From assembly GCA_017537965.1 (NCBI GenBank), contig JAFYJV010000005.1:1-55992 (forward strand): a stretch of DNA of 55,992 nt. The letters run 5' to 3'. Below the pieces are notes generated by a model that worked only from the letters and a program-made list of their open reading frames with translations, was not told the origin of the DNA and made no database searches. Position 1 is the stretch's first letter; every line of letters starts with the position of its first letter. The position numbers and the translations under genes are program-made. Below, in pieces: positions 15,947 through 24,596 of the stretch. Origin of the DNA: Bacteroidales bacterium (GTDB lineage: Bacteria > Bacteroidota > Bacteroidia > Bacteroidales > F082).

Positions 15947-18721
15947 TTATTTCATCAAGACAACTTTTCGCACCTTGTCACCCTGGATAGTATTCAATTG
16001 CAGGTAATACACACCTGAATCAAGTCCCGACAGGTCAAGGCATGTCACCGTTCCAGTGGCTTGAATGCGTTGAACCATCTGACCAGAAAGGTTAAAAACC
16101 CTAACTTCACGAAGCGACTCCGCTTCCAAGTGCAGCACGCCGTTCGTCGGATTGGGGAACAACTTGATGCCAGCGAGAGCGTCCTCTTCGAGAGCCAAGT
16201 TCCCAAACCAAACCTTGTTGGAGGGGCTGGATTCCACCCCGTTTACAACGCCCGTTACCCAATAAACCAACAACGTCTCCTCATGCTGGACGGTATCCAA
16301 ACAATATGTATCCGTGAGTTCATCGGCCAACAGTTCTCCGTTGCAATACAGACGATACGATTCGGCGAGCATTGCGGGATCCCAATGGAGCGACATGGCG
16401 TTTTCCTCTTGTTGCAAGGTCAGCCCATTGGGAAGATGCGTATTATTGACCATCAAATAGAGCAGGTCGGGGTTTCGCAAGGAATGGGCGGGAGTTGACT
16501 CAAAGTGACCGCTGTCATACATACTGACGATCTTGAAATAATAACGGTTGCCTTCATCAAGACTGGTATTAGGCTTAAAACTGGTGTGGGAAGCTCCTAG
16601 CGATTTGAGCAATCTATAATTCTCACCTTCTGCTTTGGAATAGATCCTGTATCCCGACAAATTTTCCGTGTTCTCCGGTGCTTCCCAACTCAGCTGGACC
16701 TTGCCATTGTCAAGCATGGTGAAATCAAAGTTGCGGGGGCACATCCCTTCTGTCTCTTGAACCGCACAGCAAATATTGGAAGGATCGGTTTCTCCTTCTT
16801 CACAGAATGCAGTGACATAATAGCCATGCATCTCCAAAGCGCTACCGACATCGACATATCCCGTCGTGTCTGCCACCATGGTATAAAAGAACCCGTCCCG
16901 ATAGATGTTGTATCCATAGCCGGGGTCACGTACGCCAGTCCAACTCAACACGACATCCTCGCCTTCCACTTGCGCCAGAAAGTCGGTAGGATGTTCCAAG
17001 CTCCCCTCTCCTCCACAGGTATTGACGATTTCATAGAAGATGCCCTGCAGCATTTGATCTGAACTTCCATCGAACGAGAAGATCGTTTGACCTTCTGGAT
17101 CGACAAGATCAAAACCTATCTCAAGGAGCTGGGGTGTAGGCGTCCACAAGAAGGTAAGCCTTCCTTGTGGAAGATCCAAGATTTGCTCTGATTCCAAGCC
17201 TCGCTCCGAATACGAGCCCACCACAAGTCCCGAAGAGTTTTTTATGGTTACTGCACCCGTGCCCCATCCCATTTCTTCGGAACAGCGTGTCTTGAGCGTC
17301 CAGGAACAAGTGGGTCCAAGATTGATCTTTTTCTGATAGGCCCTTCGACCGCCGTAGCCGGCATTGACAGCATAAACTGAATAATCGACCATGACGGGAA
17401 GGCCGACAACATCGACACATGTCATTGTTTCTCCTGGGACTGGATGGTCTATGACCAATGCCACCACATTGTCGCGCATGACCACAATCTGGTCGATGGA
17501 ATCAATGGAATGACCGGAAAGCGACTCCGTAGGGTTGGTCCACGAAAGAGTAACGGAGAAATCAGCATCGCCATTGGGTTCAGCACGGAAATAGCCAGGT
17601 GACTTGAAAGTGTTTTCATACACCTCGGCAGGAACGTAATTCGTGATGACGTCTTGACCCGAGTTGAATTCATAACTGGAAACATTCAACTCATCAATGG
17701 CAAAGTAACCGTCTCCTGAGCCACCCCAACCCCAGTTGAAATGGAACAAGTCGTTGTCATCGTAGCCATCGCAAACAAAGGCATGGCCGCCGTTACCACC
17801 TGTATCCGTACCCGAATAGTAGCACGGCCATCCCAGATCAAACTGATCTTTCAGTATGGCATGGAACTCTTCCAACGAATAACTGTCGCGTTGACGGATG
17901 CGGCAGCGGTTGGTGTATCCGAAATAGCTCATGACCGCCTCGGGCACATCCTGAGAGAAGGCACCGCTTCCCGAAGGAGAATAGTCCATGTTGACAGCGA
18001 TGCCGCAATGATACATGAACCAAGCCACTGCGTCGATATTCTCCGTCGGAGACTCGATACCGATACTCAATGGCATCAAATCGAAATTATAAATCGCCTG
18101 GGCAAAGTTGGCCGAAAGCTCTCCGTAGGTGAAATGGGTATAGGTATGGTTGCCCCAACCATGAGTAGGGTATTTCCAATAGTTCATCACCTGCGACATG
18201 GCTGTAGCCACACAGCCAGCGTACGATCCACCTGGGGCAAACTTGTTATAAGGCGATCCTTGGTTCCATTTGGTCTGAACCAAATAAAACGAACGACCTC
18301 CATTGCGTGAAGGGAGCGATTCGCCAGCGAGCAACAGCGCCCATTCCTCCCGCACTGATTCTTCTTGCCTGATCTCAGCACGAATTGCCACACGACGACC
18401 CTGGACAAGATTGTCAAGATAGTAGGCCAACTCTGGAGAGAGGTCATCGAAGTCAAGGGAACCTTCGTCGGAATAGCCGATCACAGGACGAAAACGGTCG
18501 TCAGCGGAAATGATGACGAAACCGTCACTCCCAATATTGAAAACATAATAATCGGACATGGTCGCGACAAGCTCCAGCTCATCGGCTCTCAGCCCAGCTT
18601 TCATCGTGTTATTGGCAAAACCACATGCGGCCTTTTGTGCCGTTGACAGGTCAATGCCCTCGGCAAACAAAGAGCCAATACCAAGCACAAAAACGAGTAA
18701 AACTAGTAAATATCTCTTCAT
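15947..18721 (-). CDS. C10 (streptopain-family) cysteine peptidase with T9SS sorting domain, large form 1
   Basis: 924 aa from the ATG at 18721; the open frame continues upstream to 18766 but that part lacks signal-peptide character and runs into the promoter. Signal peptide about 1-20, Spi-type inhibitory propeptide about 21-140 (GFVIISADDRFRPVIGYS), then the C10 catalytic domain with nucleophile Cys170 (GGSYAGCVATAMSQ), His313 (GGHAFVCDGY) and the FNWGWGG glycine loop. Several Ig/fibronectin-like domains follow. The last about 80 residues (FPNPTNGVLHLEA, then LDSGVYYLQL) are a type A T9SS domain. Probably a secreted zymogen. A TAATTTTG -7 element lies 27 nt upstream. Confidence 0.93.
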   Translation of the reverse strand: MKRYLLVLLVFVLGIGSLFAEGIDLSTAQKAACGFANNTMKAGLRADELELVATMSDYYVFNIGSDGFVIISADDRFRPVIGYSDEGSLDFDDLSPELAYYLDNLVQGRRVAIRAEIRQEESVREEWALLLAGESLPSRNGGRSFYLVQTKWNQGSPYNKFAPGGSYAGCVATAMSQVMNYWKYPTHGWGNHTYTHFTYGELSANFAQAIYNFDLMPLSIGIESPTENIDAVAWFMYHCGIAVNMDYSPSGSGAFSQDVPEAVMSYFGYTNRCRIRQRDSYSLEEFHAILKDQFDLGWPCYYSGTDTGGNGGHAFVCDGYDDNDLFHFNWGWGGSGDGYFAIDELNVSSYEFNSGQDVITNYVPAEVYENTFKSPGYFRAEPNGDADFSVTLSWTNPTESLSGHSIDSIDQIVVMRDNVVALVIDHPVPGETMTCVDVVGLPVMVDYSVYAVNAGYGGRRAYQKKINLGPTCSWTLKTRCSEEMGWGTGAVTIKNSSGLVVGSYSERGLESEQILDLPQGRLTFLWTPTPQLLEIGFDLVDPEGQTIFSFDGSSDQMLQGIFYEIVNTCGGEGSLEHPTDFLAQVEGEDVVLSWTGVRDPGYGYNIYRDGFFYTMVADTTGYVDVGSALEMHGYYVTAFCEEGETDPSNICCAVQETEGMCPRNFDFTMLDNGKVQLSWEAPENTENLSGYRIYSKAEGENYRLLKSLGASHTSFKPNTSLDEGNRYYFKIVSMYDSGHFESTPAHSLRNPDLLYLMVNNTHLPNGLTLQQEENAMSLHWDPAMLAESYRLYCNGELLADELTDTYCLDTVQHEETLLVYWVTGVVNGVESSPSNKVWFGNLALEEDALAGIKLFPNPTNGVLHLEAESLREVRVFNLSGQMVQRIQATGTVTCLDLSGLDSGVYYLQLNTIQGDKVRKVVLMK

Positions 18722-18747
18722 GGGACACCTTATTATTATTAAGATGT

Positions 18748-18755
18748 CAAAATTA
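18748..18755 (-). promoter_or_regulatory. -7 promoter element for the large C10 peptidase
   Basis: Minus-strand TAATTTTG matches TAnnTTTG and would start transcription roughly 20 nt before the ATG at 18721. No good -33 TTG was found. Confidence 0.55.
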
Positions 18756-18823
18756 TAAAAAAACATTGACTCGTATATTATTTTGGATTATTTTTTTCAC
18801 AAAATGGAATCCTGCTCTTTTCT

Positions 18824-18831
18824 TACCTTTG
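18824..18831 (+). promoter_or_regulatory. -7 promoter element almost abutting the TPR regulator start codon
   Basis: TACCTTTG, a full TAnnTTTG match, ends only 4 nt before the ATG at 18836. If it is used, the transcript would begin at or within one or two bases of the start codon. Confidence 0.55.
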
Positions 18832-18835
18832 CATC

Positions 18836-20533
18836 ATGAAAAAACGCTGTTTGCTGCTATTCTTGTCATGTTTTGTCATGGTCGCTTGTGATTCCGTCAC
18901 GCGTGATGCAAGGCTTCTGAAAGAACAGGCCGAGTTGATGCTAGAGACACATCCCGACAGCACGTTGATGATGATCGACTCCATAATGCACATGGAGGCA
19001 AGGCTTTTTGAACGGGAACGCATGGATCTCGCCTTGTTGCAGGGAAAGGCTTTATACGACCGCGACCCCTGCGATGAGTTTGCAAATTCCTTTATCGATG
19101 AAGCCGTGACCTTGCCGGAATTGGACCAGGCGCCAGCCTATTTTGCCTCTAAGAAAGACTATTGCAAAGCTGCGTTGACGGCGTTATACTATGGTTATGC
19201 GTCAGCCCAAGGGGATGACAGGACAGCAGCAATGAATGCTTTCAAAGACGCAGAACGTTTTGGCGCCTTGGCCGGTGACAGTCTCACCTCAGCAAAAGCA
19301 CAATACAACATGGGGCAGTTGCTGTACTACGACGGCATGGAAGAAGAAGCCATTAAGGTATTGAAAGTAGCTTGCCTCGGACTCCAGCAACACCCTGCCG
19401 AGTTGGCATCTGCCCTTAATGTATTGGCATGTTGCCACATGCTCCGTCATGAATATGACAGTGCGGAATTCCATTTGAAAAACGCACTCGAAAAAGCGGA
19501 GCAAGCAGCCTGTGACAAGGCAAGGCGAAAAGTGTTGAACAACTTGTCGGTGATCAGTCAACTTCGCGGAGATCTCGAACACGCCATCTACTATCTCAAG
19601 CAGATAGAAAATGTATCGGACAGCACCCGAACTCCTTTGACTTATCTGATGAATCTAGGGATTGCCTATGACGACTTCGGCATGACGGACTCTGCCGCCT
19701 ATTACTACAAACTCATGGAAGCCTTTCTGCCGACAACGGAAATCAAAGCCGAAACAAAAGCTTCCGCATTCCTGGCTTTGTCCCGTTTTTCCGAAAAACA
19801 AGATGATTATTCCAAAGCGTTGGAATACAGAAACAAATACGAGCGCACCGTGTCGGAATTACAAGTGAAAAGAGAACGGAAAAAAGTATATGCCATCCAA
19901 CAAAAATACAATTACAACATCATTCGCCAAGCTGCCGATAGCAATACCATCCGAAACCAACGTATCATTGCCATTCTAGGAGTATTCCTAATCATTCTAT
20001 TACTGATAATGCTCCTTGTTTATTACAGATACATCCAAAAGGACCTCAAAGAAGCCGAAACAAACGCACTTCTCCTTCAAATCCTAAACCAGAATTCCGA
20101 GCTGATCCATGACAACGAAATAAGGGAAAAGGATCATCGGGAAATGGTACAAGCACTGACTGGAATGCTGACCGAACGTCTGAAAACCATGCAAAAACTG
20201 GATGTGTTTTTGAAGGACAGGAAAAACATTCCGGCACTGACAGAGTTGGAAAAGCTGGTTTTTGGAGGGAAAGAACATTGGGGCAAAATGCTTCAAATCA
20301 TCGACTCCATATACCCAGGTTTGTACAATGACATCAAAAGTTCCCATCCTGAATTATCCGAATTGGAATGCAGAGTTTTTCTCTTGTCCCGTTTCAACCT
20401 CTCAAGACTCGATGAGGCCATGATTTTAGGAATAAGCATCAGTGTCCTTGACAAAGTCAGAGGCAGGATTCGAAGAATAATTGAGACTGCCGATGTTGAC
20501 GAAAACACGGGCATCAACCTTGAAAAAGAATGA
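18836..20533 (+). CDS. Membrane-anchored TPR regulator with LuxR-like C-terminal helices
   Basis: 565 aa. N-terminal lipoprotein-type signal (MVAC, Cys18), then about 330 residues of TPR-like helical repeats (for example YNMGQLLYYDGMEEEAIKVL and MNLGIAYDDFGMTDSAAYYY). A single membrane helix at about 377-400 and a coiled linker lead to a C-terminal helical domain (about 495-550, LSELECRVFLLSRFNLSRLDEAMILGIS) that resembles the helix-turn-helix of TPR-type Bacteroidota regulators. The layout suggests periplasmic TPRs signalling to a cytoplasmic DNA-binding end. DNA binding is inferred, not proven. It diverges from the C10 peptidase gene and precedes a DUF3244 gene. Confidence 0.82.
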   Translation: MKKRCLLLFLSCFVMVACDSVTRDARLLKEQAELMLETHPDSTLMMIDSIMHMEARLFERERMDLALLQGKALYDRDPCDEFANSFIDEAVTLPELDQAPAYFASKKDYCKAALTALYYGYASAQGDDRTAAMNAFKDAERFGALAGDSLTSAKAQYNMGQLLYYDGMEEEAIKVLKVACLGLQQHPAELASALNVLACCHMLRHEYDSAEFHLKNALEKAEQAACDKARRKVLNNLSVISQLRGDLEHAIYYLKQIENVSDSTRTPLTYLMNLGIAYDDFGMTDSAAYYYKLMEAFLPTTEIKAETKASAFLALSRFSEKQDDYSKALEYRNKYERTVSELQVKRERKKVYAIQQKYNYNIIRQAADSNTIRNQRIIAILGVFLIILLLIMLLVYYRYIQKDLKEAETNALLLQILNQNSELIHDNEIREKDHREMVQALTGMLTERLKTMQKLDVFLKDRKNIPALTELEKLVFGGKEHWGKMLQIIDSIYPGLYNDIKSSHPELSELECRVFLLSRFNLSRLDEAMILGISISVLDKVRGRIRRIIETADVDENTGINLEKE

Positions 20534-20670
20534 AAAACCAGTCCTTTTGCGGCAGGCCATACATGAAAAAATTTGGATGGATTTGTTTTCAAACTATTGA
20601 TTTTCAATAAATCAGATTTTTTGAATTGAGTTATTTTTTGGATGGCTGTTTTAAAGAGGCATCCATGCCG

Positions 20671-20678
20671 TAGTTTTG
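20671..20678 (+). promoter_or_regulatory. -7 promoter element for the DUF3244 gene
   Basis: TAGTTTTG matches TAnnTTTG, 24 nt before the ATG at 20703. An imperfect inverted repeat (GGATGGCT / AGGCATCC, 20640-20664) sits just upstream and could be an operator. Confidence 0.6.
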
Positions 20679-20702
20679 TTTTTGTAATCAACACATACAG
20701 CC

Positions 20703-21083
20703 ATGAAAAGAATCATCAGTTCATTTATCCTGATTATTGGATTATCGATTTACGCATTGCTTCATGCGCAACAATCAAACGATGTCCCTGTTTTAGAAGG
20801 GTACGAAAAAATCGTATTGCAAGGTCGTTTGGAAACCGGTACCGGCCCGAATGACATTGGAGCCTCTGTTGACGACGACACAGTCTATATTGGGTTCGGC
20901 CATAGTTTTGGCAATGTCAGCATCACACTATGCGATGGATTAGGCTATTTGGTTTACAATTCCACCATTAACACGAGTGTGCAGGATCTCGTCAGCATTC
21001 CTTTTTCCGGAAGTACAAGTGGCACCTATCGTCTGGCATTGAGCAACTCTTTTGGCGTCGTCGAGGGCTCGTTTTATAGATAA
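20703..21083 (+). CDS. Small exported DUF3244-type beta-sandwich protein
   Basis: 126 aa. Signal peptide about 1-22 (LLHAQQ), leaving a mature domain of about 100 residues made of short beta strands (DDTVYIGFGHSFGNVSITLCD, LVYNSTI, SGTYRLALSNS). This matches the DUF3244 family of small secreted Ig-like proteins in Bacteroidota. It has no catalytic residues and no T9SS domain. It has its own promoter and a strong terminator and lies in the same neighbourhood as the TPR regulator and the C10 peptidase. Its size and fold would suit a peptidase inhibitor or adaptor, which is conjecture. Confidence 0.78.
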   Translation: MKRIISSFILIIGLSIYALLHAQQSNDVPVLEGYEKIVLQGRLETGTGPNDIGASVDDDTVYIGFGHSFGNVSITLCDGLGYLVYNSTINTSVQDLVSIPFSGSTSGTYRLALSNSFGVVEGSFYR

Positions 21084-21159
21084 AAACACTCTCCTATCGT
21101 AAACGAAAGAAAAGACCCCCCTGTTTTTTCAACCCAAGAACCAATAAGTACCATTGGAA

Positions 21160-21196
21160 AGAGGGGGATGCGAATCGCATCCCCCTCTCCCTTTTT
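21160..21196 (+). terminator. Strong intrinsic terminator after the DUF3244 gene
   Basis: Perfect 13-bp stem AGAGGGGGATGCG / CGCATCCCCCTCT with a 3-nt loop, followed by CCC and five T residues. It separates the DUF3244 gene from the cysteate synthase promoter. Confidence 0.85.
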
Positions 21197-21233
21197 ACGA
21201 CATGGATTAATCGTACGTATATTTACTTTTTGT

Positions 21234-21241
21234 TATCTTTG
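21234..21241 (+). promoter_or_regulatory. -7 promoter element for cysteate synthase
   Basis: TATCTTTG lies 21 nt before the ATG at 21263. It rules out the upstream TTG (21230) and the ATG at 21243 as start codons because both would lie at or before the transcription start. Confidence 0.7.
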
Positions 21242-21262
21242 CATGGCAAAATCGTTAATTTC

Positions 21263-22549
21263 ATGGAGAATTATCAACTGATCAACGTGGCTACGGGCCG
21301 CATTTTCAATGACAAGGGCTGGACGCTGGACGATCCAGAAGGCAATGCTCCCAGTTTGGTAAGAGCCCTTTATCCACAAAAGCAACTACATGTGGGAAAG
21401 GATGACAGACTGGGGCTTTACAAATTCGCCGACTGGATGCCCATACGCAGGATTTTGGCCAACCCCTCCTGCCCCATCACTTACAAGAGCGAGAAGCTGG
21501 CAAGTCGTCTTGGACTCAACAACCTATATATCACTTTCAGCGGCTGGTGGCCCGCCAAAGGTGCCAACATGACCACCTGTTCCTTCAAGGAAACCGAGGC
21601 CTACTCCGTCTGCGCGCGGCTGGGCGAGGAGCAAAAAGACAAGGTGTTGGTAGTTGCCTCTGCCGGCAACACCGCGCGCGCCTTCGCCAAGGTATGTTCC
21701 GACAACGGCATCAAGCTCCTGCTTTGTGTGCCGCAGGACAACATCAAGGCCTTGTGGTTCGACAAGCCACTGAATCCTTGCGTCAAGCTGATCACCACTG
21801 CATCGGGCAGCGACTACTTCGACGCCATCCAGCTGTCGAACTATGTGTGCGAGTTGCCCGGCTTCCTTGCCGAAGGCGGCGCCAAGAACATTGCCCGTCG
21901 CGACGGCATGAGCACCACCATGATGTCGGCTGTGACCACCATCGGCCGCATTCCCGACTTCTACTTCCAGGCAGTGGGCAGCGGCACTGGTGCCATCGCC
22001 GCATGGGAAGCCAACCTTCGCTTCATTGAAGACGGACGTTTTGGCAACAACAAAGCGCACCTGTTCGTCTCACAGAACAAACCTTTCGTACCCATGTACG
22101 AGGCATGGAAACAAGACTCACGCGCGTTATTGCCCTACGATCCCGACCAGGCTCGCAAAGACGCTGCCGAGATCTGCGCCCCCGTGCTCTCCAACCGCAA
22201 GCCGCCCTACTCGCTAGCCGGTGGCCTGTACGACGCCTTGAAGGACACCCAAGGAGACATGTTTGCCGTCAGCAACGAGGAGGCCGATCAAGCCAAGCAA
22301 CTCTTTGAAGAAACCGAGGGAATCGATATCTATCACGCAGCAGCCGTGGCTTTAGGATCCCTTATCCAAGCCATCCATATTAATAAGGTAAAAGCCGACG
22401 ATATTGTCATGCTCAACATCACTGGAGGCGGCGAGAAGCATTTCATGGAGACACATGAGATCCAATATCTGAAGCCCTCTCACATCTTCCCAATAGGCTT
22501 TACCAAAGAGGATGTGAGCAGTGTTATGAAAGACCTGATGAAAAATTAA
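21263..22549 (+). CDS. Cysteate synthase (threonine-synthase-like PLP enzyme)
   Basis: 428 aa from the ATG at 21263. Fold-type II PLP enzyme: the PLP-binding lysine is probably Lys109 in TTCSFKETEAY, followed by the phosphate/substrate loop ASAGNTARAF and the glycine-rich VGSGTGAIAAWEANLR. The overall sequence fits the cysteate synthase branch, which replaces the phosphate of O-phosphoserine with sulfite to give L-cysteate, more closely than ordinary threonine synthase, because the GWW/CSF and HFMETHEI regions are of that type. In Bacteroidota cysteate feeds capnine-type sulfonolipids. It is monocistronic, between a terminator and the rplU promoter. Threonine synthase is the main alternative. 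Confidence 0.75.
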   Translation: MENYQLINVATGRIFNDKGWTLDDPEGNAPSLVRALYPQKQLHVGKDDRLGLYKFADWMPIRRILANPSCPITYKSEKLASRLGLNNLYITFSGWWPAKGANMTTCSFKETEAYSVCARLGEEQKDKVLVVASAGNTARAFAKVCSDNGIKLLLCVPQDNIKALWFDKPLNPCVKLITTASGSDYFDAIQLSNYVCELPGFLAEGGAKNIARRDGMSTTMMSAVTTIGRIPDFYFQAVGSGTGAIAAWEANLRFIEDGRFGNNKAHLFVSQNKPFVPMYEAWKQDSRALLPYDPDQARKDAAEICAPVLSNRKPPYSLAGGLYDALKDTQGDMFAVSNEEADQAKQLFEETEGIDIYHAAAVALGSLIQAIHINKVKADDIVMLNITGGGEKHFMETHEIQYLKPSHIFPIGFTKEDVSSVMKDLMKN

Positions 22550-22572
22550 TTGGGAAAAAATCAGCGAAATGG

Positions 22573-22601
22573 TTGCACAATCAAAAAAATGTGTAATTTT
22601 G
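22573..22601 (+). promoter_or_regulatory. Promoter of rplU-rpmA
   Basis: -33 TTG at 22573-22575 and -7 TAATTTTG at 22594-22601, spaced 18 nt. The ATG of rplU is 20 nt downstream. Confidence 0.78.
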
Positions 22602-22621
22602 CAGTCCGAAAATTTAGAGAC

Positions 22622-22933
22622 ATGTACGCAATTGTAGAAATAGCAGGACAGCAGTTCAAGGTCACGAACGGTCAAGAGATCTTCGTCAACAGACTGCAAG
22701 GTGAAGAAGGAAGCAAGGTTTCTTTCGACAGAGTATTATTGATTGACAACGACGGCGCTACCCAGGTGGGAGCTCCCACAGTTGCCGGTGCCAACGTCGA
22801 GGCGACGATTAAGGAGCACTGCAAGGGCAAGAAGGTCATCGTGTTCAAGAAGAAAAGAAGAAAAGGTTATCAGACCTCTAACGGCCATCGCCAGTATCTG
22901 AGCAAGGTCGTCATTGACAACATCATCATGTAA
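22622..22933 (+). CDS. rplU: 50S ribosomal protein L21
   Basis: 103 aa from the ATG at 22622; the frame extends upstream into the promoter and was trimmed. Family start [13 protein letters not shown] and signature [16 protein letters not shown] match L21, which binds 23S rRNA and contacts L20. It is followed 23 bp later by rpmA in the usual L21-L27 pair. Confidence 0.97.
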   Translation: MYAIVEIAGQQFKVTNGQEIFVNRLQGEEGSKVSFDRVLLIDNDGATQVGAPTVAGANVEATIKEHCKGKKVIVFKKKRRKGYQTSNGHRQYLSKVVIDNIIM

Positions 22934-22956
22934 AAACCCGAAAAAACAGAAAAGAT

Positions 22957-23229
22957 ATGGCACACAAGAAAGGCGTCGGTAGTTCCGAGAACGGTCGTGA
23001 GTCAGCAAGTAAGCGACTCGGAGTTAAGATTTTCGGTGGACAAGCAGCCATTGCTGGCAACATCATCGTCCGTCAGCGCGGCACCAAGCACAATCCTGGC
23101 AAGAATGTCGGTATGGGCAAGGATCACACCCTCTATGCCAAGTGCGATGGCATTGTCGAGTTTGTGAAGAAAAAAGATAACAAGTCTTTCGTTTCCGTCA
23201 ACCCAGTTGAAGGTACGATCGCCGAATAA
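22957..23229 (+). CDS. rpmA: 50S ribosomal protein L27
   Basis: 90 aa. N-terminal [21 protein letters not shown] reaches toward the peptidyl transferase centre in this family. There is no cleavable N-terminal extension of the Firmicutes type. Signature [19 protein letters not shown] is present. It is second in the rplU operon and followed by a terminator. Confidence 0.97.
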   Translation: MAHKKGVGSSENGRESASKRLGVKIFGGQAAIAGNIIVRQRGTKHNPGKNVGMGKDHTLYAKCDGIVEFVKKKDNKSFVSVNPVEGTIAE

Positions 23230-23255
23230 TTTTTTTTCATAACATACATTTTTTT

Positions 23256-23286
23256 ACCGACTATCCTTTCGATAGCCGGTTTTTTT
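23256..23286 (+). terminator. Intrinsic terminator after rpmA
   Basis: Stem ACCG-a-CTATC / GATAG-c-CGGT (one mismatch) with a 5-nt loop, then six T residues. Confidence 0.8.
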
Positions 23287-23290
23287 CGTT

Positions 23291-23298
23291 TATTTTTG
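23291..23298 (+). promoter_or_regulatory. -7 promoter element for serS operon
   Basis: TATTTTTG lies 26 nt before the serS ATG and immediately after the rpmA terminator. Confidence 0.65.
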
Positions 23299-23324
23299 CG
23301 AAAATTTTCAAACAGCGTCTAGCA

Positions 23325-24596
23325 ATGTTAGTATTATCCTACATCCGTGATCACAAAGAAGAAGTGATCGAACGTCTGTCCATCAAGAACTTCACCAATA
23401 CCGCTCTCATCGACGAAATCCTGAAGTTGGACGACGAGCGTCGCAACACCCAACGCCAGTGCGACGACACGCTGGCTGCCCTGAACAACAACGCGCGCCT
23501 CATCGGCGACCTTTACAAACAAGGCAAGGCAGCGGAAGCAAACGAAATGAAAACCAAGAACAACGAGCTGAAGGAACTGGGCAAGACCCTTGCCGATCGC
23601 CTTGAGGAGATCAAGAAAGAGATTCAGACCAAGCTTGTGGAAATCCCCAATACGCCCCGCATCGACGTACCCCGTGGCACCTCCGCCGCCGACAACGTGA
23701 ACGTCCACCAAGAAGGAGAGATGCCTCAACTCTATGAAGGTGCCAAGCCCCACTGGGAACTGCTCAACCAATATGGATTGGCCGACTTCGACCTTGGCAA
23801 CAAGGTGACTGGTGCCGGCTTCCCCTTCTACAAAGGCAAAGGCGCCAAGCTGCAGCGCGCGCTGATCAATTTCTTCCTTGACGAAGCCTCCGCTGCAGGT
23901 TATAATGAGACCCAGCCGCCCGTTGTGGTGAACGAGGCCTCGGCCTACGCCACAGGACAGCTCCCCGATAAGGAAGCCCAGATGTATGCCGTACCGCTCG
24001 ACGGCTTCTACCTCATTCCCACTGCCGAAGTGCCATTGACCAACATGTTTCGTGACACCATCGTCAAGGAAGAGCAGCTGCCCATCAAGACCGTGGGTTA
24101 CTCCAACTGCTTCCGCCGCGAGGCTGGCTCCTACGGCAAGAACGTGCGCGGCCTGAACCGCCTGCACCAATTCGACAAGGTGGAAATCGTGGAGATCGCC
24201 AACCCCGTTGGATCCTACGACCGTCTTGAGGCCATGAAAAACCATGTGGCCGGTCTGCTCCGCAAGTTGGAACTGCCTTTCCGCATCTTGCACCTCTGCG
24301 GCGGCGACATGAGCTTCACCTCCGCCACCACCTACGACTTTGAAGTGTGGTCCGCTGCCCAACAGCTATGGCTTGAGGTCAGCTCCGTATCCAACTTCGA
24401 GACCTTCCAAGCCAACCGGCTAAAGCTCCGTTTCAAGGACAAGAACGGCAACATCCAACTCGTGCACACGCTCAATGGCAGCGCCCTGGCGTTGCCCAGA
24501 ATCGTGGCCGCATTGCTCGAAGACCATCAAACCCCGGAAGGCATTCTCGTTCCGAAAGCCCTCCAAAAATACACTGGCTTTGACATCATTTCATAA
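23325..24596 (+). CDS. serS: Serine--tRNA ligase
   Basis: 423 aa, full length. The N-terminal antiparallel coiled coil (about 25-110) that grips the tRNA-Ser long arm is clear. Class II catalytic motifs follow: TAEVPLTNMF, motif 2 FRREAGSYGKNVRGLNRLHQFDKVE-type arginine segment near residue 265, and motif 3 NGSALALPRIVAALLE near residue 385. It charges tRNA-Ser and also provides Ser-tRNA for selenocysteine in organisms that use it. It leads a run of tightly packed genes ending with rsmA. Confidence 0.97.
   Translation: MLVLSYIRDHKEEVIERLSIKNFTNTALIDEILKLDDERRNTQRQCDDTLAALNNNARLIGDLYKQGKAAEANEMKTKNNELKELGKTLADRLEEIKKEIQTKLVEIPNTPRIDVPRGTSAADNVNVHQEGEMPQLYEGAKPHWELLNQYGLADFDLGNKVTGAGFPFYKGKGAKLQRALINFFLDEASAAGYNETQPPVVVNEASAYATGQLPDKEAQMYAVPLDGFYLIPTAEVPLTNMFRDTIVKEEQLPIKTVGYSNCFRREAGSYGKNVRGLNRLHQFDKVEIVEIANPVGSYDRLEAMKNHVAGLLRKLELPFRILHLCGGDMSFTSATTYDFEVWSAAQQLWLEVSSVSNFETFQANRLKLRFKDKNGNIQLVHTLNGSALALPRIVAALLEDHQTPEGILVPKALQKYTGFDIIS

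Noticed and set aside
23334-24362. 342-aa minus-strand frame opposite serS
   Set aside because: Low-complexity glycine/valine/histidine-rich shadow of serS; no start signal.
24475-24579. ATG inside serS as start of the following lipoprotein frame
   Set aside because: It would put a non-hydrophobic basic stretch before the signal and overlap serS by 122 bp.
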